Source of the DNA: Candidatus Poribacteria bacterium
Lineage (GTDB): Bacteria; Poribacteria; WGA-4E; WGA-3G
Direction of reading: 5' to 3'
DNA length: 40,611 nucleotides
Assembly: GCA_022822275.1 (NCBI GenBank)
Contig: JAJEBZ010000138.1
Coordinates: forward strand, 1-40,611
The number at the start of each line of letters is the position of its first letter. The first letter of the stretch is position 1. The notes below the pieces were generated by a model. It ran no database searches. It was not told where the DNA came from and saw nothing but the letters and a program-made list of their open reading frames with translations. The position numbers and the translations under genes are program-made. Of this stretch, positions 30,353 through 39,224 are shown piece after piece.

Positions 30353-33300
30353 ATGCAAAATAACGATCCTGAATTGATTCAGCGAACATTGGACGGTGAC
30401 CAAGCGGCATTTACTGCCCTCGTTGAAAAATATCAAAAGGGAATTCACGCACTTGCCTGGCGGAAAATCGGGGATTTTCATATCGCACAAGAAATTACGC
30501 AAGACGCTTTTCTCAGAGCTTATCAAAGACTCAGGACTTTGAAAGACCATAGTTTGTTTCCAGGATGGGTATATGTGATTACATCTCACCTATGCACTGA
30601 ATGGCATCGGAAAAAGAAACTTCCGACCCAATCTTTAGAAACTACTGATGTCTCGGAGATTGATCAAGTGTCACATTCACAATATATAGCAGAGAAACGA
30701 GACACTGAAGCGGCTGAAGCCCGGCGCGAAATCGTCCAAAAACTGCTCAAAAAATTGCCTGAGAGCGAACGCACAGTCATGGCACTCCACTATCTTGGAG
30801 AAATGACATGTGAGACGATTGGCAAGATGCTCGGTGTATCCTCAAATACGATTAAAAGCCGACTCAGTCGCGCACGCAACCGTTTAAGGAAAGAGGAAGC
30901 GATTATTAGGGAAAATCTGAGCAGCTTCCAACTTCCAACGCAATTTACAGAAAATATAATAAAGGAAATCTCGCGCATTAATCCTATTGTTCCATCAAGC
31001 AGCAAGCCATTTGTGCCGTGGATAGTTTCTGCTGCCTCCGCTATTTTAGTTCTATTACTAATAGGTATCGGAGTCCAACACCTTTCTATCTCTTTCCAAC
31101 CGTACGATCTCAATTCCGAATCGATGTTAACAGTTGAAATCGTTGATACGCCTGTTAGTGCAATCCGTCAAATAAAACCTGATTCGCGTAATCAACTCGG
31201 AACCACCGATATTTCCAGTAATAGTCAAGGTGCTGGTGAAAAAGTGGATACATCTCAAAACGTAAACTTCGCCAATATTATCCCAACAATTGAAACAGAG
31301 ATACCACTCTCAACGGAACGGTGGACTCAACTTGACAGCCCTGATCCGGTAAAAATATCTACGCTATTTGCCACGAAAACAAATGACCTTTATGCGGTGA
31401 CTCCAATAGGACTTTATCGATTGACGACTGCTAACAAAGGGTGGCACTTAATCAACAGGAACCTTCCTATTACGCACAAAAAGATGCCGATAGCTGAGCA
31501 AGATGGGACCCTCTATATTGTAACGGATGAGGCAGTCTTCACTTCAAAAGATAAAGGTGAAACGTGGAAATCTCTCGGTCCGCGTCCGAAAGGACGGGCA
31601 ATGGACTTGATCGTAAAAGATAATGCACAAGGCTCTATTGAACTTTACCTCGCGCTTCTTCAGAGAATATTTTACTCTGATGATGCAGGAGTCTCTTGGA
31701 CACCTCTAAACAAAGGCTTGGTAAGGAGAAAAATCTATACATTAACCTCCCATGAAAACACACTATTTGCTGGTACCGATAGAGGACTTTTCCGCTTCAA
31801 TCTGGAACCGAATTCGGAAAACGGTCTTGATAGATCAGGTGTATGGAAAAAATTACCAGTAGCGGAATCTAAATCTATTCACGCATTTGCAGTGTCTGAA
31901 CATCGTCTTTATGTTCTTGTAGGAAGCCGCAAAATTCCGGCTGATATGAATTTTATAGATATTGCGGCTTTGGCGAAGACACCTCTAAGTAAACAGTTTT
32001 TATGGTCAGTTTTTAGATCAACGGATCAAGGGAACTCGTGGACAGATATTACACCAAAAAACTTTTTTCAAAAAGGTGAAATATCTACAACTTTCAAGAT
32101 TGTTGCGGCAGGAAAAACATTGGTGTTAATAGGTTCTAAGGACATTTTGCGTTCAACGGATGAGGGGAAAACATGGATGCTCGTTGATAAATCAACACCT
32201 TACAAAAGGTTTTCAGGTCTGAGTGTTGTTGCTGCTTTGAAAGTCCAAAGTAACGATGTATCCTCTAATCAACAACATGCTACAAGTGCCAAGCCTCAAT
32301 TTTACATAGGGGATTATAACGGAATCCGCCGGTCAACCGATGGTGGTGATTCGTGGAAACGATTTAACACCGGATTAGGTGGCAAAATACAAAATCTAAC
32401 TGTCTTTAAAAATAAACTCTACGTAGTGGCAGATGAAAAACTTATTACATCAACCAACGGTGGGCAGTCATGGAAAGTAATTCCTGTGAATGCAGATGAG
32501 ACGAATATGACTTTTTTTAACAAGAAAATAACGCTGCCCAAGGCAAGAGCACAACAAATAGTAAGAATACAACAAATAGTAGAAGCAGATGGACTTCTTT
32601 ACGCAAAGGGATACATAATTTTCCAACCAGAGTTTTTTCGCTTAGACGAACAAAATGGGACGCTTATCCCGGTCCAAGGTGTGCCTGCCTTTGGGGAAAG
32701 GGATCTCATAGCAGAATTTATGAAGACAATCCAGGATGCCAATGAAAAAAATGCCAGCAATTTGCAAGGAAAATTTCTCAGCATGGGAGCGGATATCTGG
32801 GGTGCATTTGCTGTGAGCGGAAACACATTCTATGTTGAACACAGCCGGAAACTTCTAATATGGAACCCTTCATCTGAAATGAACAGCGGTACAGGTTGGT
32901 ATGATGCTAAGATCGAAGATACTCGCGACATTGCAGACTTAGCTTCTCCTAATAGTTTCAAGTTCGGAGTTTCTGGTGACACTGTCTACGTTGGCAAACC
33001 TGATGGTATTTTACTTCACTCTGTTGATAGAGGACGCAATTGGAAAACCGTCCCATTACCGATTCCTGCTAAGTTCTTCAAACAAATTCTCATCGTTGAC
33101 AAAACTGTTTACGTGGCAACTGACAAAGAAGCTCTATATTCAAACGATGGCACGGTATGGAACATTATTACCACTTCAGATGGACAACAGCTGATATTAG
33201 ACCGTTTTGCTACAGATGATAGCACTTTATATGCTGTGTGTACTTCAAAAAATGTTCAAGGTGGGGTGTATCGATTAACAAGTGCAGATAGCACTTGGGA

Positions 33301-33421
33301 ACGGATAACACCAGAAATTCCGGACGATGCAACTTCTGTCACTGTTACCAATGGCATACTTTATGTTGGCACCGAGAACAGCGGTTTGCAAGTTATTGGG
33401 CTTGCAGACTTTCCACAGTAA
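30353..33421 (+). CDS. ECF sigma factor with transmembrane segment and Asp-box beta-propeller
   Basis: A 1022-residue protein in which residues 1-182 are an ECF sigma factor: region 2 with FTALVEKYQKGIHALAWRKI and TQDAFLRAYQRL, region 4 (about 130-182) with LPESERTVMALHYLGEMT and the helix-turn-helix GVSSNTIKSRLSRARNRL. A single hydrophobic span follows (about 224-243). The remaining 780 residues are repeats of sialidase/BNR type, with seven clear Asp boxes such as SKDKGETW, SDDAGVSW, STDQGNSW, STDEGKTW, STDGGDSW, STNGGQSW and SVDRGRNW, making one or two propellers outside the membrane. No separate anti-sigma gene is seen. I infer that the outer propeller senses something and that release or cleavage frees the sigma domain. 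The ATG at 30353 has GGAG 8 nt upstream; a GTG at 30344 overlaps that site. Confidence 0.9.
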   Translation: MQNNDPELIQRTLDGDQAAFTALVEKYQKGIHALAWRKIGDFHIAQEITQDAFLRAYQRLRTLKDHSLFPGWVYVITSHLCTEWHRKKKLPTQSLETTDVSEIDQVSHSQYIAEKRDTEAAEARREIVQKLLKKLPESERTVMALHYLGEMTCETIGKMLGVSSNTIKSRLSRARNRLRKEEAIIRENLSSFQLPTQFTENIIKEISRINPIVPSSSKPFVPWIVSAASAILVLLLIGIGVQHLSISFQPYDLNSESMLTVEIVDTPVSAIRQIKPDSRNQLGTTDISSNSQGAGEKVDTSQNVNFANIIPTIETEIPLSTERWTQLDSPDPVKISTLFATKTNDLYAVTPIGLYRLTTANKGWHLINRNLPITHKKMPIAEQDGTLYIVTDEAVFTSKDKGETWKSLGPRPKGRAMDLIVKDNAQGSIELYLALLQRIFYSDDAGVSWTPLNKGLVRRKIYTLTSHENTLFAGTDRGLFRFNLEPNSENGLDRSGVWKKLPVAESKSIHAFAVSEHRLYVLVGSRKIPADMNFIDIAALAKTPLSKQFLWSVFRSTDQGNSWTDITPKNFFQKGEISTTFKIVAAGKTLVLIGSKDILRSTDEGKTWMLVDKSTPYKRFSGLSVVAALKVQSNDVSSNQQHATSAKPQFYIGDYNGIRRSTDGGDSWKRFNTGLGGKIQNLTVFKNKLYVVADEKLITSTNGGQSWKVIPVNADETNMTFFNKKITLPKARAQQIVRIQQIVEADGLLYAKGYIIFQPEFFRLDEQNGTLIPVQGVPAFGERDLIAEFMKTIQDANEKNASNLQGKFLSMGADIWGAFAVSGNTFYVEHSRKLLIWNPSSEMNSGTGWYDAKIEDTRDIADLASPNSFKFGVSGDTVYVGKPDGILLHSVDRGRNWKTVPLPIPAKFFKQILIVDKTVYVATDKEALYSNDGTVWNIITTSDGQQLILDRFATDDSTLYAVCTSKNVQGGVYRLTSADSTWERITPEIPDDATSVTVTNGILYVGTENSGLQVIGLADFPQ

Positions 33422-33515
33422 AGCCACGAAGGACTCGCGACAGGTGGACGCGTGCAGAGAAAGAATCCACCGTATAAGAAGTTAAGTCTAACTCAAAGAG
33501 CGTCCTCGTTGTTTT

Positions 33516-33544
33516 ACGGGGATATGAGATATGCCCGTTCTTTT
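33516..33544 (+). terminator. terminator after the sigma-factor gene
   Basis: ACGGGgATAT-gag-ATATgCCCGT (33516-33538), broken only by one G-G mismatch, is followed by TTCTTTT. It is a good intrinsic terminator about 95 nt after the stop. The rest of 33422-33706 holds no gene I would defend, though a 9-codon frame with a strong site starts at 33606. Confidence 0.65.
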
Positions 33545-33706
33545 CAGTTCATAAACTTATAGGGCACCTGAAGTTTACCAGATATTATTTTATTTGGAGG
33601 GACAGATGCAAGGGCATGTCTCTTTTATTAAATAAACGAAGTCTCCAAAATGGAGAACAAATTAACCAAAACCGCCAAATTCTGGCGCAAGAAAGGAAGA
33701 TGCAAA

Positions 33707-34309
33707 ATGCACAAAAATTTAAACGCCCTTTATTGTGGCGTACATAATGTCTTTACGGTAAGAAATAAGTCGTTATATATGTTAACTATTCTTATCCTCG
33801 CAGCGTGTTTCACTATAGGCTGTGAAAGCGGTTCATCAACACGTTTTTCAACAAGGCTGCTTGAAGCTTTTGACGAAGGTTTTCTTGATCTAAATAGAAC
33901 AATTACGGTAACACTTGGTGAAAAGGATGGTAGTGGGATTACCGGCACAGCGATTTTTATGGAATATGTAGATTCAGATACGGGATCCTCCGGATCATAT
34001 AAGATTCAGAATTTTGATGTTGAGATTCAGAATGCGGTCCCTGGCCGTAAATACGCTGCATATATCTATTCTGGTAATAGTTGCGACACGCCTGGTAGTA
34101 TCTGGGAAGTGGACGGTTTCACTTCATATTCTTTTACAGCTGATGAACATGGTGTAGGGATCAATAGTTACCTCACTGACCTCACAATTGACACCAATCC
34201 ATCAACCGATATACTCGGTAAAGTCGTTGTCATTCACGAACAGGTTGGAACTGGTGGTTTAGCAGATGGCACGCAAGTGAGTTGTGGTGTTGTAACACTC
34301 TCGGAATAG
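33707..34309 (+). CDS. lipoprotein with Cu/Zn-superoxide-dismutase-like fold, metal ligands apparently lost
   Basis: A 200-residue protein starting at the ATG at 33707 (AAAGGAAG 7 nt upstream). A hydrophobic stretch ends in the lipobox FTIGC with C39, so the mature protein is probably a lipoprotein. The rest resembles Cu/Zn SOD: ITGTAIF, VPGRKYAAYIYSGNSCDTPGS where SOD has GxHGFHxHxxGDC, and near the C-terminus STDILGKVVVIHEQVGTGG...GTQVSCGVVTL, which matches the IVGR-VVH...RxACGVI segment including the disulphide cysteine. The copper histidines of the GFHxH motif are replaced by AAYIY. One late histidine (VIHE) remains. It is likely a structural relative without dismutase activity. Confidence 0.6.
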   Translation: MHKNLNALYCGVHNVFTVRNKSLYMLTILILAACFTIGCESGSSTRFSTRLLEAFDEGFLDLNRTITVTLGEKDGSGITGTAIFMEYVDSDTGSSGSYKIQNFDVEIQNAVPGRKYAAYIYSGNSCDTPGSIWEVDGFTSYSFTADEHGVGINSYLTDLTIDTNPSTDILGKVVVIHEQVGTGGLADGTQVSCGVVTLSE

Positions 34310-34329
34310 TGCTTAGTCAACATACTATT

Positions 34330-34400
34330 TGTAGGTCGCGATTCGGAGATCGCTCCTACAGAAATCTTTTGCATTGTAGGAGGGAACTCCGAATCCCGAC
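34330..34400. repeat. pair of related palindromic (REP-like) repeats
   Basis: Unit 1 (34331-34359) folds as GTAGGTCGCGAT...ATCGCTCCTAC with TCGGAG in the loop. Unit 2 (34375-34400) reads TGTAGGAGGGAACTCCGAAT, in the opposite orientation to unit 1. The two meet as an inverted pair. The 34310-34503 gap between the lipoprotein and aminotransferase genes, which converge, holds only this. Confidence 0.6.
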
Positions 34401-34503
34401 TGTCTTTTAGCCCCTTCAATAAACACTTGACTAAGCAATAGTTCTTTTTGGTGAAGCGCGGAATGTTGTGTATTCGGTTGACTACTACGTTACGTGCTTC
34501 ACT

Positions 34504-35805
34504 TTACGACAATTGAATGGTTCTGATAACTTGTGCAATTTTATTGAAGACATCTTCAATATCAGATTCTTGGAGACAGGAATAAGCAATTCGTATTTCA
34601 TTTTCACTCAGTGCGATTGTGCCAATTCCGTGTTCCTCAAGAAGCGTTTGACGGACCTCTTCAGCATTTCCTGATCTAAGGGATAGGCATGCGAAGTAAC
34701 CTGCATGGTTTGGGTAGACTTCCCACAGGTTTTCGTATTTTTTGTGAGTCGCAACCTGTTTTACTTTCAATGCTCGTGCCTTTAGTATCTCATAGTTGCG
34801 TTGTTTTTGTTCTGTATACTCTGTTGCGTTCATTGCTTGAAGTACAAGCGTTTGAGAGATTTGCGATGCTCCAGAGGTATTTGCGCGGATGAGTCCGCTT
34901 ACCTTCCCCTCAATTCCTTTCATTACCTTTTCTGCAAGCCCGAAAGTCAGAAACCCGACGCGCAGTCCCCATGCGTATTCTTCTTTTGTTGCCCCATCAA
35001 TTTTCACTGCGATGATATTTTGGTGGCAGTCTACGAGCATACCGAAAAGTGATTCTTGCATGACCGCGTCATCGTAGTAGAAGCCAGCATAAGCATCATC
35101 TATCAGGACGAGGGTACGACATCCAGTTTCTGCACATTTTACAATCGCATTTCTGATCTGCTGTGCTTCGGCATGTGAAATAGCGTATCCAGTCGGATTG
35201 TGGGGAAAATTCAACAGCATCAGCAATTTGTTTCCAGTATGTTTAGAAAGGGCATCGCTAAACCCTCTGATATTAAAGCATCTATCACTGCTAAAGAACG
35301 GGTAGGTATGTAAATTCGCACCTGCTTTCGTCTGGAATATAAGTTTGTAATTTCCCCATATCTTGTCTGGCAGAATAAGTGTGTCATTCACATTGGCAAA
35401 TAGATCCGCGAGTAGGCTGAAGCCGTGTGTCATACCGCATGTCACAATCGGGAGGCTGAGTGTTGCCTCTGTAAGAAGTGGATTTTGTGTGCGAATGTGA
35501 TTTTGCCATGCAGTTCGTAATTCCCGGTTACCGAGTATAGGTGGATAGCTGTATACGGTTTCTGGTGTTAGTTCAGGAACGAATTGATGCGAAACGTTCA
35601 GGTGCATTATTTCATTTTTTGCTAATGCCACTGCGCGTGTTGCATTATAACGAGATGCTTTTTCGTTTGCTTCAGCACTTTGACTTAGGATTCCTTTTGG
35701 TAGATAGATTTGTTTGCCTAAATCGGAGAGAAGCGCGTAGACTTCTGGAGAAGTGTCGCGGATTTGTTGATTTAATTCAGCTGCTAATGGATTTATTGCT
35801 TGCAT
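34504..35805 (-). CDS. PLP-dependent class I/II aminotransferase
   Basis: A 433-residue fold-type I aminotransferase. Family marks are SYPPILGNRELRTAW, VTCGMTHGFSLLADLF, LPDKIWGNYKLIF, LLNFPHNPTGYAIS (with the substrate/PLP-region NPTG), LVLIDDAYAGFYYDD (the PLP-ring aspartate), VKIDGATKEEYAWGLRVGF with the Schiff-base lysine in ATKEE, and a C-terminal IRIAYSCL arginine for the substrate carboxylate. Such enzymes transfer amino groups from aromatic or branched amino acids to 2-oxo acids; the exact substrate is not readable. It converges on the lipoprotein gene. No pathway neighbours are present. Confidence 0.88.
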   Translation of the reverse strand: MQAINPLAAELNQQIRDTSPEVYALLSDLGKQIYLPKGILSQSAEANEKASRYNATRAVALAKNEIMHLNVSHQFVPELTPETVYSYPPILGNRELRTAWQNHIRTQNPLLTEATLSLPIVTCGMTHGFSLLADLFANVNDTLILPDKIWGNYKLIFQTKAGANLHTYPFFSSDRCFNIRGFSDALSKHTGNKLLMLLNFPHNPTGYAISHAEAQQIRNAIVKCAETGCRTLVLIDDAYAGFYYDDAVMQESLFGMLVDCHQNIIAVKIDGATKEEYAWGLRVGFLTFGLAEKVMKGIEGKVSGLIRANTSGASQISQTLVLQAMNATEYTEQKQRNYEILKARALKVKQVATHKKYENLWEVYPNHAGYFACLSLRSGNAEEVRQTLLEEHGIGTIALSENEIRIAYSCLQESDIEDVFNKIAQVIRTIQLS

Positions 35806-35921
35806 ATCAGTGTTTTAGAATTTTGTCATTCCTGTATTGTGTTTAATTATCCAATATTTTACCATAAATGTTCTGTCCGATACAATAGCGGTGTTGTGCA
35901 ACATGTCCCAATCGTAAAAAT

Positions 35922-36035
35922 TTTAGTTGTTTTTTTGTTTTTTTTGCAATTTTTTCATTAGTGTTCTCGATCCTGTCGTGGTATGGGTTTATGTAAGTTT
36001 TGTAAATTTGCGAAATTTTGAAAAAAACAACTAAA
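35922..36035. repeat. 114-bp structure with 15-bp perfect terminal inverted repeats
   Basis: TTTAGTTGTTTTTTT (35922-35936) is exactly repeated in inverse at 36021-36035. The interior is T-rich and without a gene. It may be a small mobile element, or a paired terminator region of the minus-strand fragment ending at 36031. The remaining 35806-36030 is the upstream region of the aminotransferase gene. Confidence 0.4.
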
Positions 36036-36366
36036 TGGATTTTTTATCGTTTTTTGTTGTTGTTTTGGACTTGTGAGCTGCTTTTAGTGCAGCGATTTGT
36101 TCTTTTGTGTTTGAGAGGGGAATGTCGTCTATTGCCTCTAAGTATTCTTGTCTTTCTTTTTTCCAGTATTCACCGAATTTTTTGTGTGGCCATCGTGGGT
36201 CTGTTGGTTTTAGGTAGCTGATTCGTTGTAGTAAGAATTTTTTTGTATTGTCGTATCCGCAGACGTTTGCGAATTTGAAGACGTGGAAGGGTGTATCGCA
36301 TATTAGATTTTCGTCGTTTTCGTTTCGTTTTATAATGGGCAACGTCAACGGGCAACTGTGCTGCAA
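36031..36366 (-). CDS. hypothetical protein fragment fused to a transposase relic
   Basis: The frame is at most 111 residues. From about residue 20 it reads like a genuine protein (FHVFKFANVCGYDNTKKFLLQRISYLKP, then WPHKKFGEYWKKERQEY and a lysine-rich tail) of no family I know. Its first 15-20 codons lie on sequence that, in another frame, encodes a transposase N-terminus. So the original start seems to have been replaced when the relic joined near 36312-36325. The only start is a TTG at 36366. It is probably a remnant. Confidence 0.4.
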   Translation of the reverse strand: MQHSCPLTLPIIKRNENDENLICDTPFHVFKFANVCGYDNTKKFLLQRISYLKPTDPRWPHKKFGEYWKKERQEYLEAIDDIPLSNTKEQIAALKAAHKSKTTTKNDKKSI

Positions 36367-36515
36367 TTGTCCTTATTTCAAAATGTTTTGGTGCGAAGAC
36401 ACGCCAAAATCACCAAAATAAGATTTCTGAGAACGGGACGTTTCACCACTGTTTTGAACCCTTGTTTTACTTGTGAGATAAGCACGCGTGGAGGGACTTT
36501 GTCCGATGCAATCTG
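36312..36515 (-). pseudogene. transposase N-terminal relic
   Basis: On the minus strand, PPRVLISQVKQGFKTVVKRP, then VLRNLILVILACLRTKTF stops, and in the next frame IRTIAAQLPVDVAHYKTKRKR continues. Removing one T from the TTTT before the stop would join them. The pattern (arginine/leucine helix, then RxIAxxLP, then KRKR) is that of IS4-like DDE transposase N-termini. No catalytic part survives. Family assignment is uncertain. Confidence 0.4.
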
Positions 36516-36661
36516 TTTCAGTGGAATACCTCTAAAATATATGCGATAAAATAAGATTTGAAAGCAGTTTAGCGGACAAAACACTTTTGCACAGCTATTT
36601 TGAGAATACAAAAAAATATGGACCCTCGAAAACTGGGGGTAAATCAGGAACAAAAACCCAC

Positions 36662-36691
36662 TTGACAAATCATCAGAAAAAATGATAAAAT
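36662..36691 (+). promoter_or_regulatory. sigma70 promoter for the ManA-like gene
   Basis: TTGACA (36662-36667), 18 nt, TAAAAT (36686-36691). The start ATG at 36723 follows with AAAGGA in the leader. Confidence 0.7.
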
Positions 36692-36722
36692 AAAATCCTA
36701 ACGATAAAGAAAGGAAAAAAAT

Positions 36723-37829
36723 ATGGCATCACAAACCGAGTTAAAGTCAATGTTAAACGCACCCATTGCTTTAGCACCGAACACATACCTGCACTTCTAT
36801 AACGGCGGGAAACTTCGCGCTGAATTCATGGGTGAACCCGATCCAAAAGATGATTATTACTCAGAAGAATGGATCTTTTCTACAAATAGAGCAATCACAC
36901 CCGGCAGAGATAACCCTCCAGAAAAGGGTTTCAGTATCATACAACTCCCAAGCGGTGAAAAAGTTTTACTAAAAGAATTGTTGGACGCATACCCCGAAGA
37001 AACACTTGGCAGTGCACACGTCGCAAAATTCGGCACCGATTTAGGAGTACTGCTCAAGATTTTTGATGTCGGTGAAGGCGCACATATACCCATCCATTGG
37101 CACCCAAACCCAGACTTCGCAAAAGAACACCTTGATTCTCCATTCGGCAAAAATGAAGCATGGATACTTATCGGCACACGCCCCGGCGCAAAGGCATGGA
37201 TCGGTTGGAAAGAACCTATGGACAAAGCCGAATTTCGACGCTTGATGGACGCACAAGATATAGATACGCTGCGAAGCCTCATGCACGTCGTAGAACCAAA
37301 GGTCGGAGAAGTCTATTTCTTACGCACACCAATCGTACATTCACTCGGCACAGGACTCTGCGTACTTGAACCACAGGAACCGACAGATTGGAACATCCTT
37401 GCAGAATGGGAAGGTTTCCCCTACGGTAAAGAAGATGGACACCTCGGCCTCGGTTGGGACTTAGCAGTAGACGCCGCCGAATTCGACAAACTGGATTTGG
37501 ATTATCTCAACAACTACATTAGACGCACACCAGAACTTGTAAGAGCAGAAGGTGAAAACCGAGAAGACCGAATCGTACCAGAGGAAGCATTACAATACTT
37601 CGGATGTTCACGTTTGACCGTCCACTCAACACTCAGCATGCCTGCAGGAAAAGGGTTCTATGCACTCGTAACATTGGGAGGCGAAGGCATACTACGAGGC
37701 GATTTTGAAGATGTCCCGCTCAAACGCGGCAAATCTGTCTTCATTCCACGATGCTTATCCAGCTTCGTTATCGTAAGCACGGGGGATACACCGATGGAAG
37801 TTATCTGTTGCTATCCACCAAACCTATAA
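36723..37829 (+). CDS. class I mannose-6-phosphate isomerase-like cupin
   Basis: A 368-residue cupin metalloprotein. It has HIPIHWHPN with H125 and H127, then FGKNEAWILIGTRPGAKAWIGW (E of KNEAW is a predicted zinc ligand), then VYFLRTPIVHSLGTG with the last histidine ligand. These are the zinc set of type I phosphomannose isomerases, which interconvert mannose-6-phosphate and fructose-6-phosphate. The N-terminal LHFYNGGKLRAEFMG and SEEWIFST segments are typical of the divergent ManA-like subgroup. A second, degenerate cupin fills the C-terminus. It has its own promoter. A different sugar phosphate or lyxose-type substrate cannot be excluded. Confidence 0.78.
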   Translation: MASQTELKSMLNAPIALAPNTYLHFYNGGKLRAEFMGEPDPKDDYYSEEWIFSTNRAITPGRDNPPEKGFSIIQLPSGEKVLLKELLDAYPEETLGSAHVAKFGTDLGVLLKIFDVGEGAHIPIHWHPNPDFAKEHLDSPFGKNEAWILIGTRPGAKAWIGWKEPMDKAEFRRLMDAQDIDTLRSLMHVVEPKVGEVYFLRTPIVHSLGTGLCVLEPQEPTDWNILAEWEGFPYGKEDGHLGLGWDLAVDAAEFDKLDLDYLNNYIRRTPELVRAEGENREDRIVPEEALQYFGCSRLTVHSTLSMPAGKGFYALVTLGGEGILRGDFEDVPLKRGKSVFIPRCLSSFVIVSTGDTPMEVICCYPPNL

Positions 37830-37869
37830 GTGTTTTGCAGCATACCGAGATACACAACATTAGCACGCA

Positions 37870-39126
37870 ATGTTAGACTTTAAACCTCCGAAACCTAATT
37901 TGTCGGTAATAAAAATTGCCAGTGCAATTATGCCGTTATACAATCGGCTGTATCTGAAGGGGTTGACTTTAGAGATTGACGCGGAATCTATAGCACGGTT
38001 AGAAGCAACTCAGGGGTACGCCACGTTAATTTCCCCTAACCATGCCGCATCTGCTGATCCGATAGTGATGTTTCTGTTGTCTAAACATTTAGTTCAACCG
38101 TTTTACTATATGGCGGCAAGAGAAACTTACGGCAAAGGTGCGTTTAAAGGGCTTCGCGGGTTTCTGATGCAACGTCTCGGAGTTTATTCGGTAGTTCGTG
38201 GTACTGCGGATAGAAATGCCTTCAGAACAACCCGCCAAGTTTTAACTGAGGGAAAATGGCCACTTGTGATCTTCGGCGAGGGAGAAATATCACGCCAGAA
38301 TGACACGGTGATGCGTTTCGAAAGGGGACCTATCCAACTCTGTTTCTGGGCAATGGACGACATGAAGAAAGCGGAAATTGACAAACCGCTTTATGTTCTT
38401 CCACTCGGCATCAAATATCGTTATACAAAAGATATGTGGAACGCAATTGATTCGGCATTGACTGCGTTGGAGCGGAATATACTGCCACCGGCAGCGCGTA
38501 CACCAATAGAACGGTATCAACGCCTGAGACGTATCGGTATCGCTGTCCTGAAAACACTCGCAGATGAATACCAATTCAAAGTAAACCTTTCCGCTTCACT
38601 CAACGAACAAATTCAAGGACTCAAGGAACAGATACTATCACACGCGGAAAAAATAATGGGGATCCAATCCGATAACGATGTCCTAACTCGTGTCCGCGCC
38701 TTGAAAAACCTCGTCGATGCTGAAGTCTATAGAGATGTCGAACAGATGACCGAGTATGAACGGAAAATACATGAAGAACAACTTCAGAAATTTCAACAAT
38801 TCTATCCGGATTTGAATCGCTTAATAAACTTCATCGCGATTTCCGATGGGTACGTAGCAGAAGAACACTCACCAGAACGGTATCTTGAGGTGATATTCAG
38901 ATTGGAAAAAGAGGTATTTGGTGATGCAAAAATGCAAGGACCGCGCATAGCGTCAATCCGTGCTGGCGAACCAAAAAATCTCTTAGAACACTACAACGCT
39001 TACAAATCACACAAAAAAGAGACAGTTGAGAAAATTACAACCGAACTTGAAACAGAAGTACAAAACTTAGTTACAAATTTGTCATCAGAACATAATCTAA
39101 CTCAGGAAGGTGAACACCCCCGGTAG
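37870..39126 (+). CDS. PlsC-like 1-acylglycerol-phosphate acyltransferase with long C-terminal extension
   Basis: A 418-residue protein whose first 220 residues are a PlsC acyltransferase: NHAASADP with H58 and D63 (HX4D), and FGEGEISR (135-142) in place of FPEGTRS. The proline-to-glycine change at the second motif is unusual. The C-terminal 200 residues are helical and highly charged with no known domain, ending in a glutamate-rich coiled stretch. The family transfers acyl chains to lysophosphatidate or related alcohols at the membrane. It starts 40 nt after the ManA-like gene with a poor ribosome site. It is a second acyltransferase beside the megaenzyme far upstream. Confidence 0.8.
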   Translation: MLDFKPPKPNLSVIKIASAIMPLYNRLYLKGLTLEIDAESIARLEATQGYATLISPNHAASADPIVMFLLSKHLVQPFYYMAARETYGKGAFKGLRGFLMQRLGVYSVVRGTADRNAFRTTRQVLTEGKWPLVIFGEGEISRQNDTVMRFERGPIQLCFWAMDDMKKAEIDKPLYVLPLGIKYRYTKDMWNAIDSALTALERNILPPAARTPIERYQRLRRIGIAVLKTLADEYQFKVNLSASLNEQIQGLKEQILSHAEKIMGIQSDNDVLTRVRALKNLVDAEVYRDVEQMTEYERKIHEEQLQKFQQFYPDLNRLINFIAISDGYVAEEHSPERYLEVIFRLEKEVFGDAKMQGPRIASIRAGEPKNLLEHYNAYKSHKKETVEKITTELETEVQNLVTNLSSEHNLTQEGEHPR

Positions 39127-39147
39127 GTGCGGTTAGGAAACCGCACC
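39126..39147. repeat. REP-like hairpin at the PlsC stop
   Basis: GGTGCGGTT (39126-39134) pairs perfectly with AACCGCACC (39139-39147) around AGGA. It begins at the last base of the stop codon. The half GTGCGGTTAGGAA also occurs at 12230. Confidence 0.6.
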
Positions 39148-39224
39148 ATAAGCGTCAATTTAAGAAAAAGTCTGGGTTATTGTGAACACCTCTAAATACG
39201 CATGATTATTGAGATTGTCCCCTC

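Noticed and set aside
33606-33635. A 9-codon frame with a strong GGAGG site before the SOD-like lipoprotein gene (a leader peptide?)
   Set aside because: Nothing in its sequence suggests attenuation, and no competing hairpins lie between it and the lipoprotein start.
33707-34309. An active Cu/Zn superoxide dismutase
   Set aside because: The copper-binding histidines of the GFHxH motif are absent, and only one candidate histidine remains in the late motif.
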